The position numbers and the translations under genes were made by a program. 64,000 nucleotides of DNA. Source: Silanimonas sp. Lineage in GTDB: Bacteria > Pseudomonadota > Gammaproteobacteria > Xanthomonadales > Xanthomonadaceae. Below, piece by piece: positions 29,064 through 38,143 of the stretch. Within the stretch, counting starts at the first letter, position 1. The number at the start of each line of letters is the position of its first letter. The notes beneath the pieces were generated by a model, which worked only from the letters and a program-made list of their open reading frames with translations, did not search any database and had not been told where the DNA came from. The stretch spans positions 26,191-90,190 of the forward strand of contig NZ_JAPZSC010000030.1 in assembly GCF_027531545.1 (NCBI RefSeq), given 5' to 3'.

Positions 29064-30320
29064 TCAGGCCGCCGGCAGTCGCGGATGGCCGAATTCGTCA
29101 CGTTCCTCGCCAGCGGCGGCGTCGCCGATCCGCTCGCGCAGGCCGCGGCCCGGGAAGGCCAGCGGCGGCTCGGCGCGGGCCACCTTCAACGCATTGCCGA
29201 ACGCGATCGCGGCGCGCGGATCGTTCCCCGCGGCCATCAGGTCGCCCAGCGCTTCCCAGGCCTCGGCGCCGGCACCCTGCGCGATGGCGCGGTGGAAGTA
29301 GGTTTCGGCCTTGCCCGGCAGCGCCTTGGCGCGGCACAAGCGGCCCAAGGCCAGCAGCAGGGCCGGCGAGGTGGAATGCGCGGCCAGCCAGGCTTCGGCC
29401 CGGGCAAGACGCTCGTCGCCGGCGAAGGCCGGCAGGGCACCGAAAGCCGCCACCGCCTCCTCGTCCCAGCGGGCGTCGATGGCTTCGGCGAGCGCCTGGG
29501 CCGCCTGTGCCTCGACGTGCAGGGCGGCGGCGCGGCGTGCAAAGGCCACCAGCACCGACGACTGGGCGCGCAACGCGGGCGGCAGGCCCTTCCAGCGGAT
29601 CAGCAGGGTGCCGGCTTCCTGGGCGTCGATCAGGGCGGACTCCGCGAGGCGGGTCTCGAGGGTCGCGAGGGCCGCCGCATCGGTGCCGCGCTCGCTGCGC
29701 AGGCGCGCCACCATCGGCAGCGCCTCGTCCGCGCGCCCGAGCCGCGCCAGCGCCTCGGCCCGGAGCAGGACGCCGGCCGGCGGCAGGGTGGTGCCGGCCG
29801 CGGCGGTGTCGAGGCTGGCCAGCGCTTCCAGCGCGCGGTCCTCCGCCAGCCATGCCGCACTTTGTTCGAGCGAAGCAGCCAACGGGTCGGCCTTGGACAA
29901 GGCCACGCGATGCGCCCGAACGCGCTCGGCCAAACCCGCCGCACGGGCCGCGCTAATGGCATGCAGCAGGGCGGGCACGCGATCGATGCTGCTGCGCTTG
30001 GCCGCCAACGCGAGCAAGTGCTCGGCGCGCTCCGGACGACCCTGCTGCAGCGCGAGCAGGCCGTTGCTCAGGCGCTCGCGCGCGAGGCGCTGGGAATACT
30101 TCCGCACCGCGCGGAAGGGCAGGCGCAGCAGGGCGATCAGCCCGAGCAGCACGACGGTGGCGAGGCCCCAGGCCAGTGCTGCGACCTCGGCACGCAGGCT
30201 CACCAGGGTGTCGCCCCATTGCAGCACCAGCAAGCCGTCCTGTTCGCGCAGCAACTGCCAACCGAAGCCCGCCAACAAGGCGATCAGCAGTCCCAGCAGC
30301 AGCGCGGGAAACAGCTTCAT
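29064..30320 (-). CDS. hemY: heme biosynthesis HemY protein (TPR)
   Basis: The 418-residue protein starts with two closely spaced TM segments (about 5-25 and 42-63), followed by the HemY_N region and a series of Ala/Leu-rich helical pairs of TPR type to about residue 390, the normal layout for proteobacterial HemY (about 400). Its precise role in heme synthesis is unclear, but the gene is regularly linked with hemX and hemD. Its start overlaps the end of hemX by four bases (ATGA), so all three are likely co-translated. Confidence 0.9.
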   Translation of the reverse strand: MKLFPALLLGLLIALLAGFGWQLLREQDGLLVLQWGDTLVSLRAEVAALAWGLATVVLLGLIALLRLPFRAVRKYSQRLARERLSNGLLALQQGRPERAEHLLALAAKRSSIDRVPALLHAISAARAAGLAERVRAHRVALSKADPLAASLEQSAAWLAEDRALEALASLDTAAAGTTLPPAGVLLRAEALARLGRADEALPMVARLRSERGTDAAALATLETRLAESALIDAQEAGTLLIRWKGLPPALRAQSSVLVAFARRAAALHVEAQAAQALAEAIDARWDEEAVAAFGALPAFAGDERLARAEAWLAAHSTSPALLLALGRLCRAKALPGKAETYFHRAIAQGAGAEAWEALGDLMAAGNDPRAAIAFGNALKVARAEPPLAFPGRGLRERIGDAAAGEERDEFGHPRLPAA

Positions 30321-31294
30321 CGCGCCCCCTCGCTCCGCCGCTGCGCGCGAAGCTGGACCAGGGTGCTGCCGAGCACCGGCACGTCGAGGGCGAGGCTCGT
30401 CTTGGCGAGCGCATCAAGCCGGGCGGCTTCGGCCTCCAGCGAGGCACTCGTGGCATACAGGCGGCGCATCCAGTCCTGCGCACGGATGGCCGCGGCCTGC
30501 AGCCCTTCGCTGTCGCGACGCTCGATGGCAAGGCGCGCGAGGCCGAGTTCGAGGCGCAGGGCCGCGAGGCCGCGCTGGCGGTCGGCCGGGGCCAACAGGT
30601 CCTGCGCGCCGCGCGGACGCACGTCGACCAGCGCATCCAGCACCTTGTCGAGCGCCGATGCCGGGGCCGCTGCAGCCGTCTCGGCCGGCGCGGTCTCGAG
30701 CGCCGGCAGGGCGGCTTCGATGGCATCGATGGCCCCACGCGCCGCCAGCCGCGGATCGGGCGGCAGCGCGGCAAGCGCCGCCTGCTCCTGCGCCAGCGAC
30801 TGGCGGAGGTTCACGTACTGCGGTGCCGTGAGCGCGGACAGCAGACCGTCGGCGAAACCGTAGGCGCGGCGCGCGCCATCGATGTCGCCAGACAGCGCCA
30901 GCCGCGTTTCCGCGAAACTCAACAGCAAGTCGACCTCGTCGAGACGGAGCGCGATACCGCTCTCGCCCTGCGGACCCGCCGCGACCTGCTGCACGCTTTC
31001 CTCGAGCAGGGCCGTGCGCTGGCCCCAGCCAAGCAGTTCTTCGCGCTGCACTGTGCTCCGCGCCTCGAGATCGGCGAGCCGCTGCGACGTGCGCGACTGC
31101 CCCCGTTCGATCGAGGCGATCGCCTGCTCCACCGCCAGCAGGCGCTGGTCGAGCACCGCGTTGGAGAGCGGATCCGGCGTGGCCTCGGGCGCGGGCCGCG
31201 TGGACCACCACCACACACCGGCACCGCCGGCGGCCAGCAGGGGAAGGGCGATCAGCAGCGGGCGGAGGAACGGGCGATCCATCGAGGGCGTCAT
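30317..31294 (-). CDS. hemX: HemX (uroporphyrinogen-III C-methyltransferase family, non-catalytic)
   Basis: The 325-residue protein has one TM segment near the start (about 12-32) and a long helical periplasmic-type region of Ala/Leu/Glu/Arg, including coiled coil from about 50 to 100, as in HemX proteins. Despite the family name it lacks SAM-binding motifs. It is placed between hemD and hemY, the order seen in many proteobacteria. hemC, usually upstream, is not within the window near hemD. Confidence 0.88.
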   Translation of the reverse strand: MTPSMDRPFLRPLLIALPLLAAGGAGVWWWSTRPAPEATPDPLSNAVLDQRLLAVEQAIASIERGQSRTSQRLADLEARSTVQREELLGWGQRTALLEESVQQVAAGPQGESGIALRLDEVDLLLSFAETRLALSGDIDGARRAYGFADGLLSALTAPQYVNLRQSLAQEQAALAALPPDPRLAARGAIDAIEAALPALETAPAETAAAAPASALDKVLDALVDVRPRGAQDLLAPADRQRGLAALRLELGLARLAIERRDSEGLQAAAIRAQDWMRRLYATSASLEAEAARLDALAKTSLALDVPVLGSTLVQLRAQRRSEGAR

Positions 31295-31325
31295 CAGGGG
31301 GGTGCGCGGCGCAGTGCCGCGAACG

Positions 31326-32081
31326 TCATTGTACGTTCGGTGCGCGCGACGCCGCCGCGACGAGCGCCGCCGGCGTGGGGCCTTCCGCGACGACCACCCG
31401 AACGAACCCGGCGTGGGCGGCCAGCGCCGCGAGCCGCGGGCTGCTCACCACCACCGGTCGCACCCGCAGGGCGCGGCCCCGGACCGATGACGCGTCCGGA
31501 AGGAGCGCTTCGAGCCGACCGAAGGCTTCCGCGCTGCTGGCCACCAGCACGGCGCCGGGATCGTCCGCAAAGGCCGCGAGGCGGCGCGCCCCGCCCCGCA
31601 GATCGGTGCGTTGGTAGACCTCGGCCGCCCGTACCTCGGCGCCGCGCTCGCGAAGCGCGGGCACCAGCAGGCCGCGGCCACCCGGCGCCGTGACCACACC
31701 CAGCGCAAGCCCGCCGACCGACTGCAGCTCCGTCATCGCCAGCACGCCCTCGCTGTCCATGCGCGCTGGCGACCGCGTGTCGGCCACGCCAGCACGGCGC
31801 AGCGCGGCGGCCGTGCCGCTGCCGACGGCGAGATCAAGGCCCTCGCGACACAGTCCGCCCGCCGCTTGGAAGGCCGCGAAGCGCACCGCCGCCGGACTGG
31901 TGTAAAGCCGGATCGGCGCGGCCAATGCAGCGGCGAGTCGCGCGGCGTCGGGGCGTGCGACCAGGCGCTGCAACGGCAGCACGCGCAGGCGGAATCCCGC
32001 GCCTTGCGCCACCCGGCGCAGCGCCGCATGCTCGCCCGCCGGCCGCAGCGACCAGAGCGTCGATATCGTTGCCGTGTCCAT
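31326..32081 (-). CDS. hemD: uroporphyrinogen-III synthase
   Basis: The 251-residue protein has the two-lobed HemD4 fold: LRPAGEHAALRR near the start, YTSPAAVRFAA, VGSGTAAALRRAGV and, at the C terminus, LVASSAEAFGRL and a PVVVSSPRLAALA segment typical of the family. HemD closes and inverts ring D of hydroxymethylbilane. The start (MDTATISTLW) gives a usual length (about 245-260). The gene is divergent from a thioesterase gene with only 22 bases between starts, so both promoters must sit inside neighbouring coding regions or overlap. Confidence 0.88.
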   Translation of the reverse strand: MDTATISTLWSLRPAGEHAALRRVAQGAGFRLRVLPLQRLVARPDAARLAAALAAPIRLYTSPAAVRFAAFQAAGGLCREGLDLAVGSGTAAALRRAGVADTRSPARMDSEGVLAMTELQSVGGLALGVVTAPGGRGLLVPALRERGAEVRAAEVYQRTDLRGGARRLAAFADDPGAVLVASSAEAFGRLEALLPDASSVRGRALRVRPVVVSSPRLAALAAHAGFVRVVVAEGPTPAALVAAASRAPNVQ

Positions 32082-32103
32082 TCCCGAACTCTCGCACAGC
32101 GCC

Positions 32104-32559
32104 ATGCCTGACGACGCCGCATCCCGCCTCCGGTCCCTGCTCGACGCGATGCCGCCCGTCGCCGCCCTCGGCGTGCGCGTGACCCGCTGCGACGCCGAGC
32201 GCGTGGTGCTGGAAGCCCCGCTGGCGCTCAACGTCAACGACAAGGCCTGCGCTTTCGGCGGCAGTTTGGCCAGCCTGCTGACCCTGGCCGGCTGGGGCGC
32301 ACTGGAGTCGGCGCTCCACGCCCGCGGCGTCAAGGCCGAGGTCTACGTGGCGGACAGCACGCTCAAGTTCCACGCGCCGCTCTATGCCGACCTCATTGCG
32401 GTGGCCGAGGTGCCGGGGGCCGAAGCGCTCGACGCCCTGCTGAGCAAGCTCGCCCAGCGCGGTCGCGGCGGCATCGTGCTGGAAGCGTCGGTACGTGATG
32501 CCACAGGCCAGCCCATCACCACGCTCAGCGCCCGTTATGCCGCCGTCGCCTCCCGCTGA
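32104..32559 (+). CDS. YiiD_C-type hotdog thioesterase
   Basis: This 151-residue protein has the hotdog thioesterase signature of the YiiD C-terminal domain: LNVNDKACAFGGSLASLLTLAGW (about residues 42-64) and VYVADSTLKFHAPLYADL (about 82-100). No acetyltransferase half is present, as in the full-length YiiD. It should hydrolyse acyl-CoA or acyl-ACP thioesters. An alternative GTG start ten codons upstream would overlap the hemD start. It is followed after 12 bases by a lipoprotein gene. Confidence 0.8.
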   Translation: MPDDAASRLRSLLDAMPPVAALGVRVTRCDAERVVLEAPLALNVNDKACAFGGSLASLLTLAGWGALESALHARGVKAEVYVADSTLKFHAPLYADLIAVAEVPGAEALDALLSKLAQRGRGGIVLEASVRDATGQPITTLSARYAAVASR

Positions 32560-32571
32560 CATACTCGCCGC

Positions 32572-32991
32572 ATGAGCCGACTCCCCCGCATCGCCCTCGC
32601 CCTCCTCGTCGCGCTGCTGGCCGCCTGCAGCAGCGGCGCGGGCAGCAAGCCCGACGCCCTCGACCGCACGCTCTACGACTATTCCGGCGCCATCCGCTGG
32701 AACAACTTCGAGGTCGCCTGGGACATGGTCGACCCGAAGGTGCGCGAGGCCAAGCCGCTCAGCGATTTCGAGCTCGAGCGCCTCAAGCAGGTGCAGATCA
32801 CGAACTACAACCTCGTCGCCAGCGTCACGCTGCCGGACGGCCGCATCGCCCGCGAAGTCGAGCTCGGGGTGGTCAACCGCCACACCCAGGCCGAGCGCGT
32901 GGTGCGCGTCCGCGAGATCTGGCGCTACGACGAGGAGGCGCAGCGCTGGTGGCAGACCGAGGGCCTGCCGGTCCTCGCCCAGGACCGCTGA
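32572..32991 (+). CDS. conserved small lipoprotein
   Basis: The 139-residue product has a lipoprotein signal with lipobox LLAACSSG (Cys at about residue 19), then a compact domain with YDYSGAIRWNNFEVAW and VREIWRYDEEAQRWWQTEGLPV. The Trp/Tyr-rich ending resembles proteins of unknown function found in Lysobacterales, possibly NTF2-like. I do not recognise a catalytic site. It is likely anchored in the inner leaflet of the outer membrane. It follows the thioesterase gene closely and may share its transcript. Confidence 0.7.
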   Translation: MSRLPRIALALLVALLAACSSGAGSKPDALDRTLYDYSGAIRWNNFEVAWDMVDPKVREAKPLSDFELERLKQVQITNYNLVASVTLPDGRIAREVELGVVNRHTQAERVVRVREIWRYDEEAQRWWQTEGLPVLAQDR

Positions 32992-33074
32992 TTCCCCGCC
33001 CGGGCGGCCGCCGCGCTGGTGGCCGGCCCCGGGCCGACGGATAATGCCGGCCCTTCCGTTCCCCTGAGGCCCCG

Positions 33075-33512
33075 ATGTCCTGGGACCAGCTCACCGCCTT
33101 CGCCCAATCCTCTCCGCTGCTCAGCATCGCGTTCGCCGGCCTGACGTTGGCCGTGATCTTCACCGAGGTGAAGCATCGCCTGTCCGGCATCGCCGGGCTG
33201 TCGCCGGCGCAGGCCACCCTGCTGATGAACCGCGAGGACGCCCTCGTCGTCGACGTCTCGCCGGCCGCCGATTTCGCCAAGGCCCACATCCCCGGCTCGG
33301 TCTCCGCGCCGCTGGCGGACCTCGACCCGGAGAAGCACAAGCAGCTGTCGAAGGCCAAGGAGCGCCCGGTCATCGTCACCTGCCGCACCGGCATGAGCGC
33401 CCACGGGGCCGCAGCGAAGCTCAAGAAGGCCGGCTTCACCAAGGTCAGCGTGCTGGACGGCGGGCTCGCCGGCTGGCGCCAGGCCGAGATGCCGGTCGGC
33501 AAGGGCCGCTGA
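33075..33512 (+). CDS. rhodanese-like domain membrane protein (YibN type)
   Basis: A TM segment (about residues 13-30) anchors a rhodanese domain (about 45-140) that has VVDVSPAADFAKAHIPGS and the active-site loop CRTGMS with the catalytic Cys (about residue 101). In E. coli the homologous yibN sits upstream of grxC-secB-gpsA; here the gene precedes secB directly and no glutaredoxin gene is between them. The substrate is unknown. The stop overlaps a small hairpin that may shorten transcripts before secB. Confidence 0.88.
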   Translation: MSWDQLTAFAQSSPLLSIAFAGLTLAVIFTEVKHRLSGIAGLSPAQATLLMNREDALVVDVSPAADFAKAHIPGSVSAPLADLDPEKHKQLSKAKERPVIVTCRTGMSAHGAAAKLKKAGFTKVSVLDGGLAGWRQAEMPVGKGR

Positions 33513-33527
33513 AGCCACCGGGGCTTC
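33511..33527 (+). terminator. possible weak hairpin after the rhodanese gene
   Basis: GAAGCC and GGCTTC pair over a five-base loop directly at the stop codon. There is no T run afterwards (a C run follows), so it is at best a weak attenuator between the rhodanese gene and secB. Confidence 0.3.
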
Positions 33528-33627
33528 CGCCCCCTTGCCCTCCCCGTCCGGCGCCCCCATCCGGAAATCCGGCGCATGCGATACTGGCGCGCTGACCCAT
33601 TCACTTCTCTGATTCGGAGTTCCACCC

Positions 33628-34128
33628 GTGGCTGACGAAAACATCCAGGGCGCCGCCGGCGCCGACCAGCAGGCCCAGTTCGCGATCCAGAAGATCTACG
33701 TCAAGGACATCTCGTTCGAGGCCCCGGGCACGCCGATGGTGTTCAACGAGCAGGGCAATCCCGACCTGAACCTCAACCTGAACCAGAAGGTCGGCAAGCT
33801 GGCGGACGACGTCTACGAAGTCATCCTCGGCATCAATCTCACCTGCAAGCTCGGCGAAAAGACGGTCTACATCGTCGAACTCGAGCAGGCGGGCATCTTC
33901 GGCCTGAACGGCTTCGACGAGCGCAATCTCGACTTCATGCTCGGCACCTACTGCCCGAACGTGCTGTTCCCGTACGCCCGCCAGATGGCGTCGGAGCTGA
34001 TCCAGGCCGGTGGCTTCCCGCCCTTCTACCTGCAGCCGATCAACTTCGAGGCGATCTACGCCGAGAGCCTGCGCCGCCGCGCCGAACAGCTGAAGTCGGT
34101 CAGCGCCCCGGCCGTCGGCAACGCCTGA
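33628..34128 (+). CDS. secB: protein-export chaperone SecB
   Basis: The 166-residue protein has the SecB fold and signatures: [41 protein letters not shown] and [23 protein letters not shown]. SecB is a tetrameric cytosolic chaperone that keeps secretory precursors unfolded and hands them to SecA. It begins with GTG; GGAG is eight bases ahead, and no ATG near this site gives a proper N terminus. gpsA follows after 70 bases, the conserved secB-gpsA pair of gammaproteobacteria. Confidence 0.97.
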   Translation: MADENIQGAAGADQQAQFAIQKIYVKDISFEAPGTPMVFNEQGNPDLNLNLNQKVGKLADDVYEVILGINLTCKLGEKTVYIVELEQAGIFGLNGFDERNLDFMLGTYCPNVLFPYARQMASELIQAGGFPPFYLQPINFEAIYAESLRRRAEQLKSVSAPAVGNA

Positions 34129-34198
34129 TCCGCCACCGGATCGTCCGCCCGGCCCACCCGCCGGGCGAGGCACCGCCCCGCTTCGAGAGGACGCCCCC

Positions 34199-35227
34199 AT
34201 GACCGCGACGACCACCGTCACCGTGCTGGGCTCCGGCTCCTGGGGCACCGCCCTCGCCGCTCAGATGGCGCGGCAGGGCCACGACACCCTGATCTGGGGC
34301 CGCGACGCGGCCCAGGTCGAGGGCATCAACACCCGCCACGAGAACACCCGCTACCTGCCGGGCGTGGCGCTGCCGCCCAGCCTGCGCGCCACCACCGATT
34401 TCGAGGCCGCCGTGCGCGCCGCCTCGATGCTGCTGGTGGTCACCCCCAGCCACGCCTTCACCGAGACCATCCGCCGTCTGGCCCCGTTGCGCCCGGAAGG
34501 CTGCGGCGTGGCCTGGGCCACGAAGGGCTTCGAGCCCGGCACCGGGCGCTTCCTGCATGAAGTCGCGGGTGAACTGCTCGGCCGCGGCGTGCCGCTGGCC
34601 GTCGTCACCGGCCCGTCGTTCGCCAAGGAAGTCGCCCAAGGCCTGCCGACCGCCGTCACCGCGCATTCGGATGACGCCGACTTCGCCCAGCTCGTGGCGG
34701 AGAAGCTGCACGGCCCGGCGTTCCGCGCCTACACTGGCACCGACATGCTCGGCGCCGAACTCGGCGGCGCCATGAAGAACGTGCTGGCCGTGGCCACCGG
34801 CGTGGCCGATGGCATGGGCCTCGGGCTGAACGCCCGCGCCGGCCTGATCACCCGCGGCATGAACGAGATGCTGCGCCTCGGCGCGGCGCTCGGCGCCCGC
34901 CCCGAGACCCTGATGGGCCTCGCCGGTGTCGGCGACCTCGTGCTCACCTGCACCGGCGACCTCTCGCGCAACCGCCGCCTCGGCCTCGCGCTGGGCAAGG
35001 GCCAGACCCTCGCCGAAGCCGTCGCCGCCATCGGCCAGGTCGTCGAATCGGTGCAGACCGCCGACGAAGTGATGCGCCAGGCCGATGCCCACGGCATCGA
35101 ACTGCCGATCAGCCACCAGGTGCAGCGCGTGCTGCATGGCGAGATCACGCCGGTGGAAGGCCTCAAGGAACTGCTGGCGCGCGAGCAGAAGCCGGAATAC
35201 CCGGAAAGCCTGTTCCGCGACGGCTGA
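34199..35227 (+). CDS. gpsA: NAD(P)-dependent glycerol-3-phosphate dehydrogenase
   Basis: This 342-residue enzyme has the N-terminal NAD-binding motif [10 protein letters not shown] (residues 11-20) and conserved [21 protein letters not shown] and [17 protein letters not shown]. GpsA reduces dihydroxyacetone phosphate to sn-glycerol-3-phosphate, the backbone for phospholipids. Length matches the family (about 335-340). The start is supported by a GAGAGGA ribosome site. It closes the rhodanese-secB-gpsA group and ends before a bidirectional hairpin. Confidence 0.96.
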   Translation: MTATTTVTVLGSGSWGTALAAQMARQGHDTLIWGRDAAQVEGINTRHENTRYLPGVALPPSLRATTDFEAAVRAASMLLVVTPSHAFTETIRRLAPLRPEGCGVAWATKGFEPGTGRFLHEVAGELLGRGVPLAVVTGPSFAKEVAQGLPTAVTAHSDDADFAQLVAEKLHGPAFRAYTGTDMLGAELGGAMKNVLAVATGVADGMGLGLNARAGLITRGMNEMLRLGAALGARPETLMGLAGVGDLVLTCTGDLSRNRRLGLALGKGQTLAEAVAAIGQVVESVQTADEVMRQADAHGIELPISHQVQRVLHGEITPVEGLKELLAREQKPEYPESLFRDG

Positions 35228-35292
35228 GGCCCGCCCGACGGGCGCAGTTCGGCATGAAGCGTCAAGTCGCGCGCTGCGGCGACGCCAACGAC

Positions 35293-35316
35293 AACGCCCG
35301 GCCGAAGCCGGGCGTT
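35293..35316. terminator. likely bidirectional terminator hairpin between gpsA and the OMP gene
   Basis: AACGCCCGGC pairs with GCCGGGCGTT over a four-base loop, giving a ten-pair perfect stem. It lies between the convergent gpsA and outer-membrane protein genes. The T run is poor on both strands, so termination may be incomplete. Confidence 0.55.
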
Positions 35317-35365
35317 GAAGGTTGCGCAACCGCTGCCGCGGGACGGCAGCGTCGCCGCGGATGGA

Positions 35366-35899
35366 TCAGAAGCTGGCGCGCAGGCCGACCGTGTAGATCT
35401 CGGCGCTATCGCCGTCGAACTCGACTTCACCGGTCACGCCCCAGGTCGGGCTGAACTTGTACTGCAGGCCGGCCGTGTAGGTGAAATCGTCGCTGTCGCC
35501 AGCGGCGTCGAGGTTGCGGTAGTTCACCTTGCCGAGGTACTCGAAGTTCTCGGTGAAATTGCCACGGAGGCCGGTCGAGAGGCGGTAGCCGTCAACGACT
35601 TCGTAGTCGGTGTGGGCGGCTTCGGCGATCAGGTCGAGGTTGTCCGACAGGCCGAGCGCGTAGCCGAGGGCCAGTTCCCAGGTGTCGATGTCGGCGCCGC
35701 GCTCCGAGTAGTTGCGGTAGTCGCCGAGGGCATAGAAGCCGGAGTCCGCGAACTCCACCGAGCCGCGCACGCCGAAACCGTCGACGTCGCTGTCGATGTT
35801 GTTGTAGGTGCCTTCGACGTAGGTGTAGCTGCGCTCGGCGGCGTTGGCCGACAGCGGCAGCATGGCGACGAGGGCGAGGGCAATCAGGGTCTTTTTCGT
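35366..35899 (-). CDS. small outer-membrane beta-barrel protein, apparently starting at ACG
   Basis: The 177-residue precursor has a typical Sec signal peptide ending SANAA (KKTLIALALVAMLPLSANAA) and a barrel of about 155 residues made of alternating strands (SYTYVEGTYNN, VRGSVEFADSGF, WELALGYALGL, FTYTAGLQYKF) that ends in Phe (GLRASF), the outer-membrane assembly signal. The whole n-region of the signal peptide lies before the first ATG; in frame the only codon at the right place is ACG at 35897-35899, preceded by a purine-rich AAAGAGA. Either ACG initiates, or the real base is T. Starting at the first ATG (35863) would leave only nine signal residues. Function is unknown; it resembles eight-strand OmpW/Ail-like barrels in size. 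Confidence 0.75.
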   Translation of the reverse strand, partial: TKKTLIALALVAMLPLSANAAERSYTYVEGTYNNIDSDVDGFGVRGSVEFADSGFYALGDYRNYSERGADIDTWELALGYALGLSDNLDLIAEAAHTDYEVVDGYRLSTGLRGNFTENFEYLGKVNYRNLDAAGDSDDFTYTAGLQYKFSPTWGVTGEVEFDGDSAEIYTVGLRASF

Positions 35900-36082
35900 G
35901 GCGTTTCTCTTTCTTGTGTGGGGAGTCGCGAAGCCGGGGCTGGGCGACGGCTACAGAGAAACAGCCGCGCAGCGCAGCAACAACCCAACGAAGAGTGAAC
36001 ATTCAGCGCAGCGTTGGCATTGAATCCACGCGTCGCTGACCACGGGGACTTGCGGTTCCGGAAGACGCGACTCCGCGCGCCC

Positions 36083-36562
36083 TCAATCGTCCGCCGCATC
36101 GTGACTTCCGACATAGCCGCACTGCCGCCACGCCTCGAACACGGCGACAGCGACGGCGTTGGAGAGATTGAGTGAGCGATTGCCTTCGCGCATCGGCAGC
36201 GCGATGCGCGTGCCGGCGTCGAATCGTGCGAGCACGTCGTCGGGCAACCCACTCGTCTCGCGACCGAACAGGAAGGCATCGCCTTCGCGGTAGGCGACGC
36301 GATCGAAACGGGTCGCTTGGCCGGTCTCCACCACCCACCAGCGCGTCGGGCCGATCGCGGCGATGCAGGCATCGAGGTCGTCGTGCACGCGCATCGACGC
36401 GAACTCGCGGTAGTCGAGCCCGGCGCGGCGCAGGCGCGCGTCGTCGACATCGAAGCCGAGCGGGCGCACCAGGTGCAGGGTCGCGCCGGTGTTCGCGCAC
36501 AGGCGGATCGCGTTGCCGGTGTTGGGCGGGATCTCGGGTTGGAACAGGACGACGTGGAACAT
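36083..36562 (-). CDS. trmL: tRNA (cytidine/uridine-2'-O)-methyltransferase TrmL
   Basis: The 159-residue SPOUT methyltransferase has VLFQPEIPPNTGNAIRLCANTG at the start, GRETSGLP near 100 and the C-terminal knot motif LPMREGNRSLNLSNAVAV. TrmL methylates the wobble nucleotide 34 of tRNA-Leu isoacceptors. The family length is about 155. I start at MFHVVLFQ; no upstream ribosome site decides, but the family starts here. In E. coli it also lies near secB-gpsA, so this neighbourhood is conserved. Confidence 0.94.
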   Translation of the reverse strand: MFHVVLFQPEIPPNTGNAIRLCANTGATLHLVRPLGFDVDDARLRRAGLDYREFASMRVHDDLDACIAAIGPTRWWVVETGQATRFDRVAYREGDAFLFGRETSGLPDDVLARFDAGTRIALPMREGNRSLNLSNAVAVAVFEAWRQCGYVGSHDAADD

Positions 36563-36614
36563 GGCGATCAGGTGGCCGCGAAGGCCGCGAGTATCGCCGC
36601 GTCGACGCGCGCTG

Positions 36615-37415
36615 TCAGGCGCCGACGCGACAAGCGCGAAGCGGTTCGGCGGCGAGGCGCGAGAACGCCTCGGCATCGGCGGCCTTCGGGGGCTCGGGGA
36701 ACTCGATGCGCACCTTCAGCGGATCGTCGCCGGCGTCGTCGCGCAGGTTCGACAACCCTTCGAAACGCAGCAGGCGCTGGTCGCGCTCGGCGTAGACCAC
36801 GTCGATGTGCGGGGCGATCCAGCCCAGCAAGCCGCCGAGACGCAGCCGGAAGCGCCGGTCGCCGGCACGGTCGACCTCATCGCCTTCGACCTCGTAGACC
36901 TTGAAGTCGTAGCTCGTCAGGCGCGACGGCACGAGGAAGGCCATCGGCACGCTCTCGCCGGCCGTGAGGCGCGGCCATTCGCGGCGCACCCACTGGTCGA
37001 AGCCGGCGTCGGCGACGAGATTGCCCTCGGGGAGCGGCGCCTGCTGCGGATCCGCATCGGGGCGATCGACGAAGACGCGGGCATCGCCACCGGCGCGCGA
37101 CACGCCTTCGCGGTAGCCACTGCGCACGTCTTCGAACTGGAAGGCCGGCGCGGCTGCGGCACCGCGATAGTCGACACGCTTGCGGGCGAACGGCGTGCCG
37201 TCGACGCAGCGGTAGACCACGAGGCGTTCGAGCAGGCCGCCGTCCGGCGCGGCGCGCATCAGGTGCTGCTCGCGGTAGAGCGCTTCCCCGCTCTCGAGAT
37301 CGGCGGCGAGGCCGACCTCCTCGCGGTAGGCCGCCGACGCCGGAAGTGCGGCGAAGAAAAGAGCCGCGGCCAGCACGCCGAAGTGGCCGGCGCGACACGG
37401 TTCGGATGGGCGCAT
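36615..37415 (-). CDS. secreted protein of unknown function
   Basis: The 266-residue product has a Sec signal peptide with cleavage near PASA-AYREE (about residue 30). The mature part is mainly beta-rich, with ALYREQHLMR, FARKRVDYRG and WIAPHIDVVYAERDQRLLRFEGLSNLRDD, and contains no motif I can link to an enzyme. Its ATG overlaps the SDR stop (TGATG), so the two are translationally coupled; a second ATG two codons upstream is possible. It is probably periplasmic. The linkage to a reductase does not define a role. Confidence 0.7.
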   Translation of the reverse strand: MRPSEPCRAGHFGVLAAALFFAALPASAAYREEVGLAADLESGEALYREQHLMRAAPDGGLLERLVVYRCVDGTPFARKRVDYRGAAAAPAFQFEDVRSGYREGVSRAGGDARVFVDRPDADPQQAPLPEGNLVADAGFDQWVRREWPRLTAGESVPMAFLVPSRLTSYDFKVYEVEGDEVDRAGDRRFRLRLGGLLGWIAPHIDVVYAERDQRLLRFEGLSNLRDDAGDDPLKVRIEFPEPPKAADAEAFSRLAAEPLRACRVGA

Positions 37416-38143
37416 CACCATGGCAGCGTCTCCCCGCGATAGTCGATGAAGTCGCCGCGGGCATCGGCCGGCAGCGTGTCGATCACCCGCAGCATCCCGC
37501 TCACTGATTCGGGCGCCTCCAGCGGTGCGGCAGGGCCACCCATATCGGTTTTCACCCAGCCGGGGTGCAGGGCGACGCTGCGGATGCCCTGCTCGGCCAT
37601 GGGGATCGCCGCCATCCGCACCGCCATATTCAACGCGGCCTTCGAGACCGCGTAGCTCGGTGTGTAGAAGCTCTGCGTCGCAGCGATCGAGCCCAGCACC
37701 GAACTCAGGTAGGCGACGACCGGCGCGCGGCCCTTCGCGAGCAAGGGCGTGGCGGCTTCGGCGAACAGCAGCGGGGCCAGGGTGTTGGTTTCGAAGGCAG
37801 TGCGGAAGTGGGCGGCGTCCAAGTGTCCGAAGCGCTCGCCCGAAGCCAGCACGCCGGCGTTGTTGATCAGCAGGTCGATGGCGCCCCAGCCGGCAGCGAT
37901 GTCGTCGAGCAGCGCGGCACGCGAGGCGGGGTCGGTCAGCTCGAGTGCGCGCACCTGCAGGCGGTCCGGATGGGCGGCGGCCAAGGCCGCGAGCGCCGCG
38001 GCTCCGTCCGGACGCCGGCACGCGGCCAGCACCGCGTCGCCGCGGGCCAGCAGTTGGCGGACGAACTCGAGGCCCAGGCCGCGGGAGGCCCCGGTCACGA
38101 GGACACGGCGGAGGGCGGGTAATGCGGGCGAGGAGGGGTTCAT
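37415..38143 (-). CDS. short-chain dehydrogenase/reductase (SDR)
   Basis: This 242-residue classical SDR has the cofactor motif TGASRGLG (residues 17-24), NNAG (near 94), a catalytic Ser in LSSVLG and YAVSK with the Tyr/Lys pair (near 160). It ends HPGWVKTDMGG, the region where carbonyl reductase-like SDRs bind NAD(P). The substrate cannot be inferred. It is coupled to the downstream secreted protein and divergent from the M16 peptidase (138 bases between starts). Confidence 0.9.
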   Translation of the reverse strand: MNPSSPALPALRRVLVTGASRGLGLEFVRQLLARGDAVLAACRRPDGAAALAALAAAHPDRLQVRALELTDPASRAALLDDIAAGWGAIDLLINNAGVLASGERFGHLDAAHFRTAFETNTLAPLLFAEAATPLLAKGRAPVVAYLSSVLGSIAATQSFYTPSYAVSKAALNMAVRMAAIPMAEQGIRSVALHPGWVKTDMGGPAAPLEAPESVSGMLRVIDTLPADARGDFIDYRGETLPW

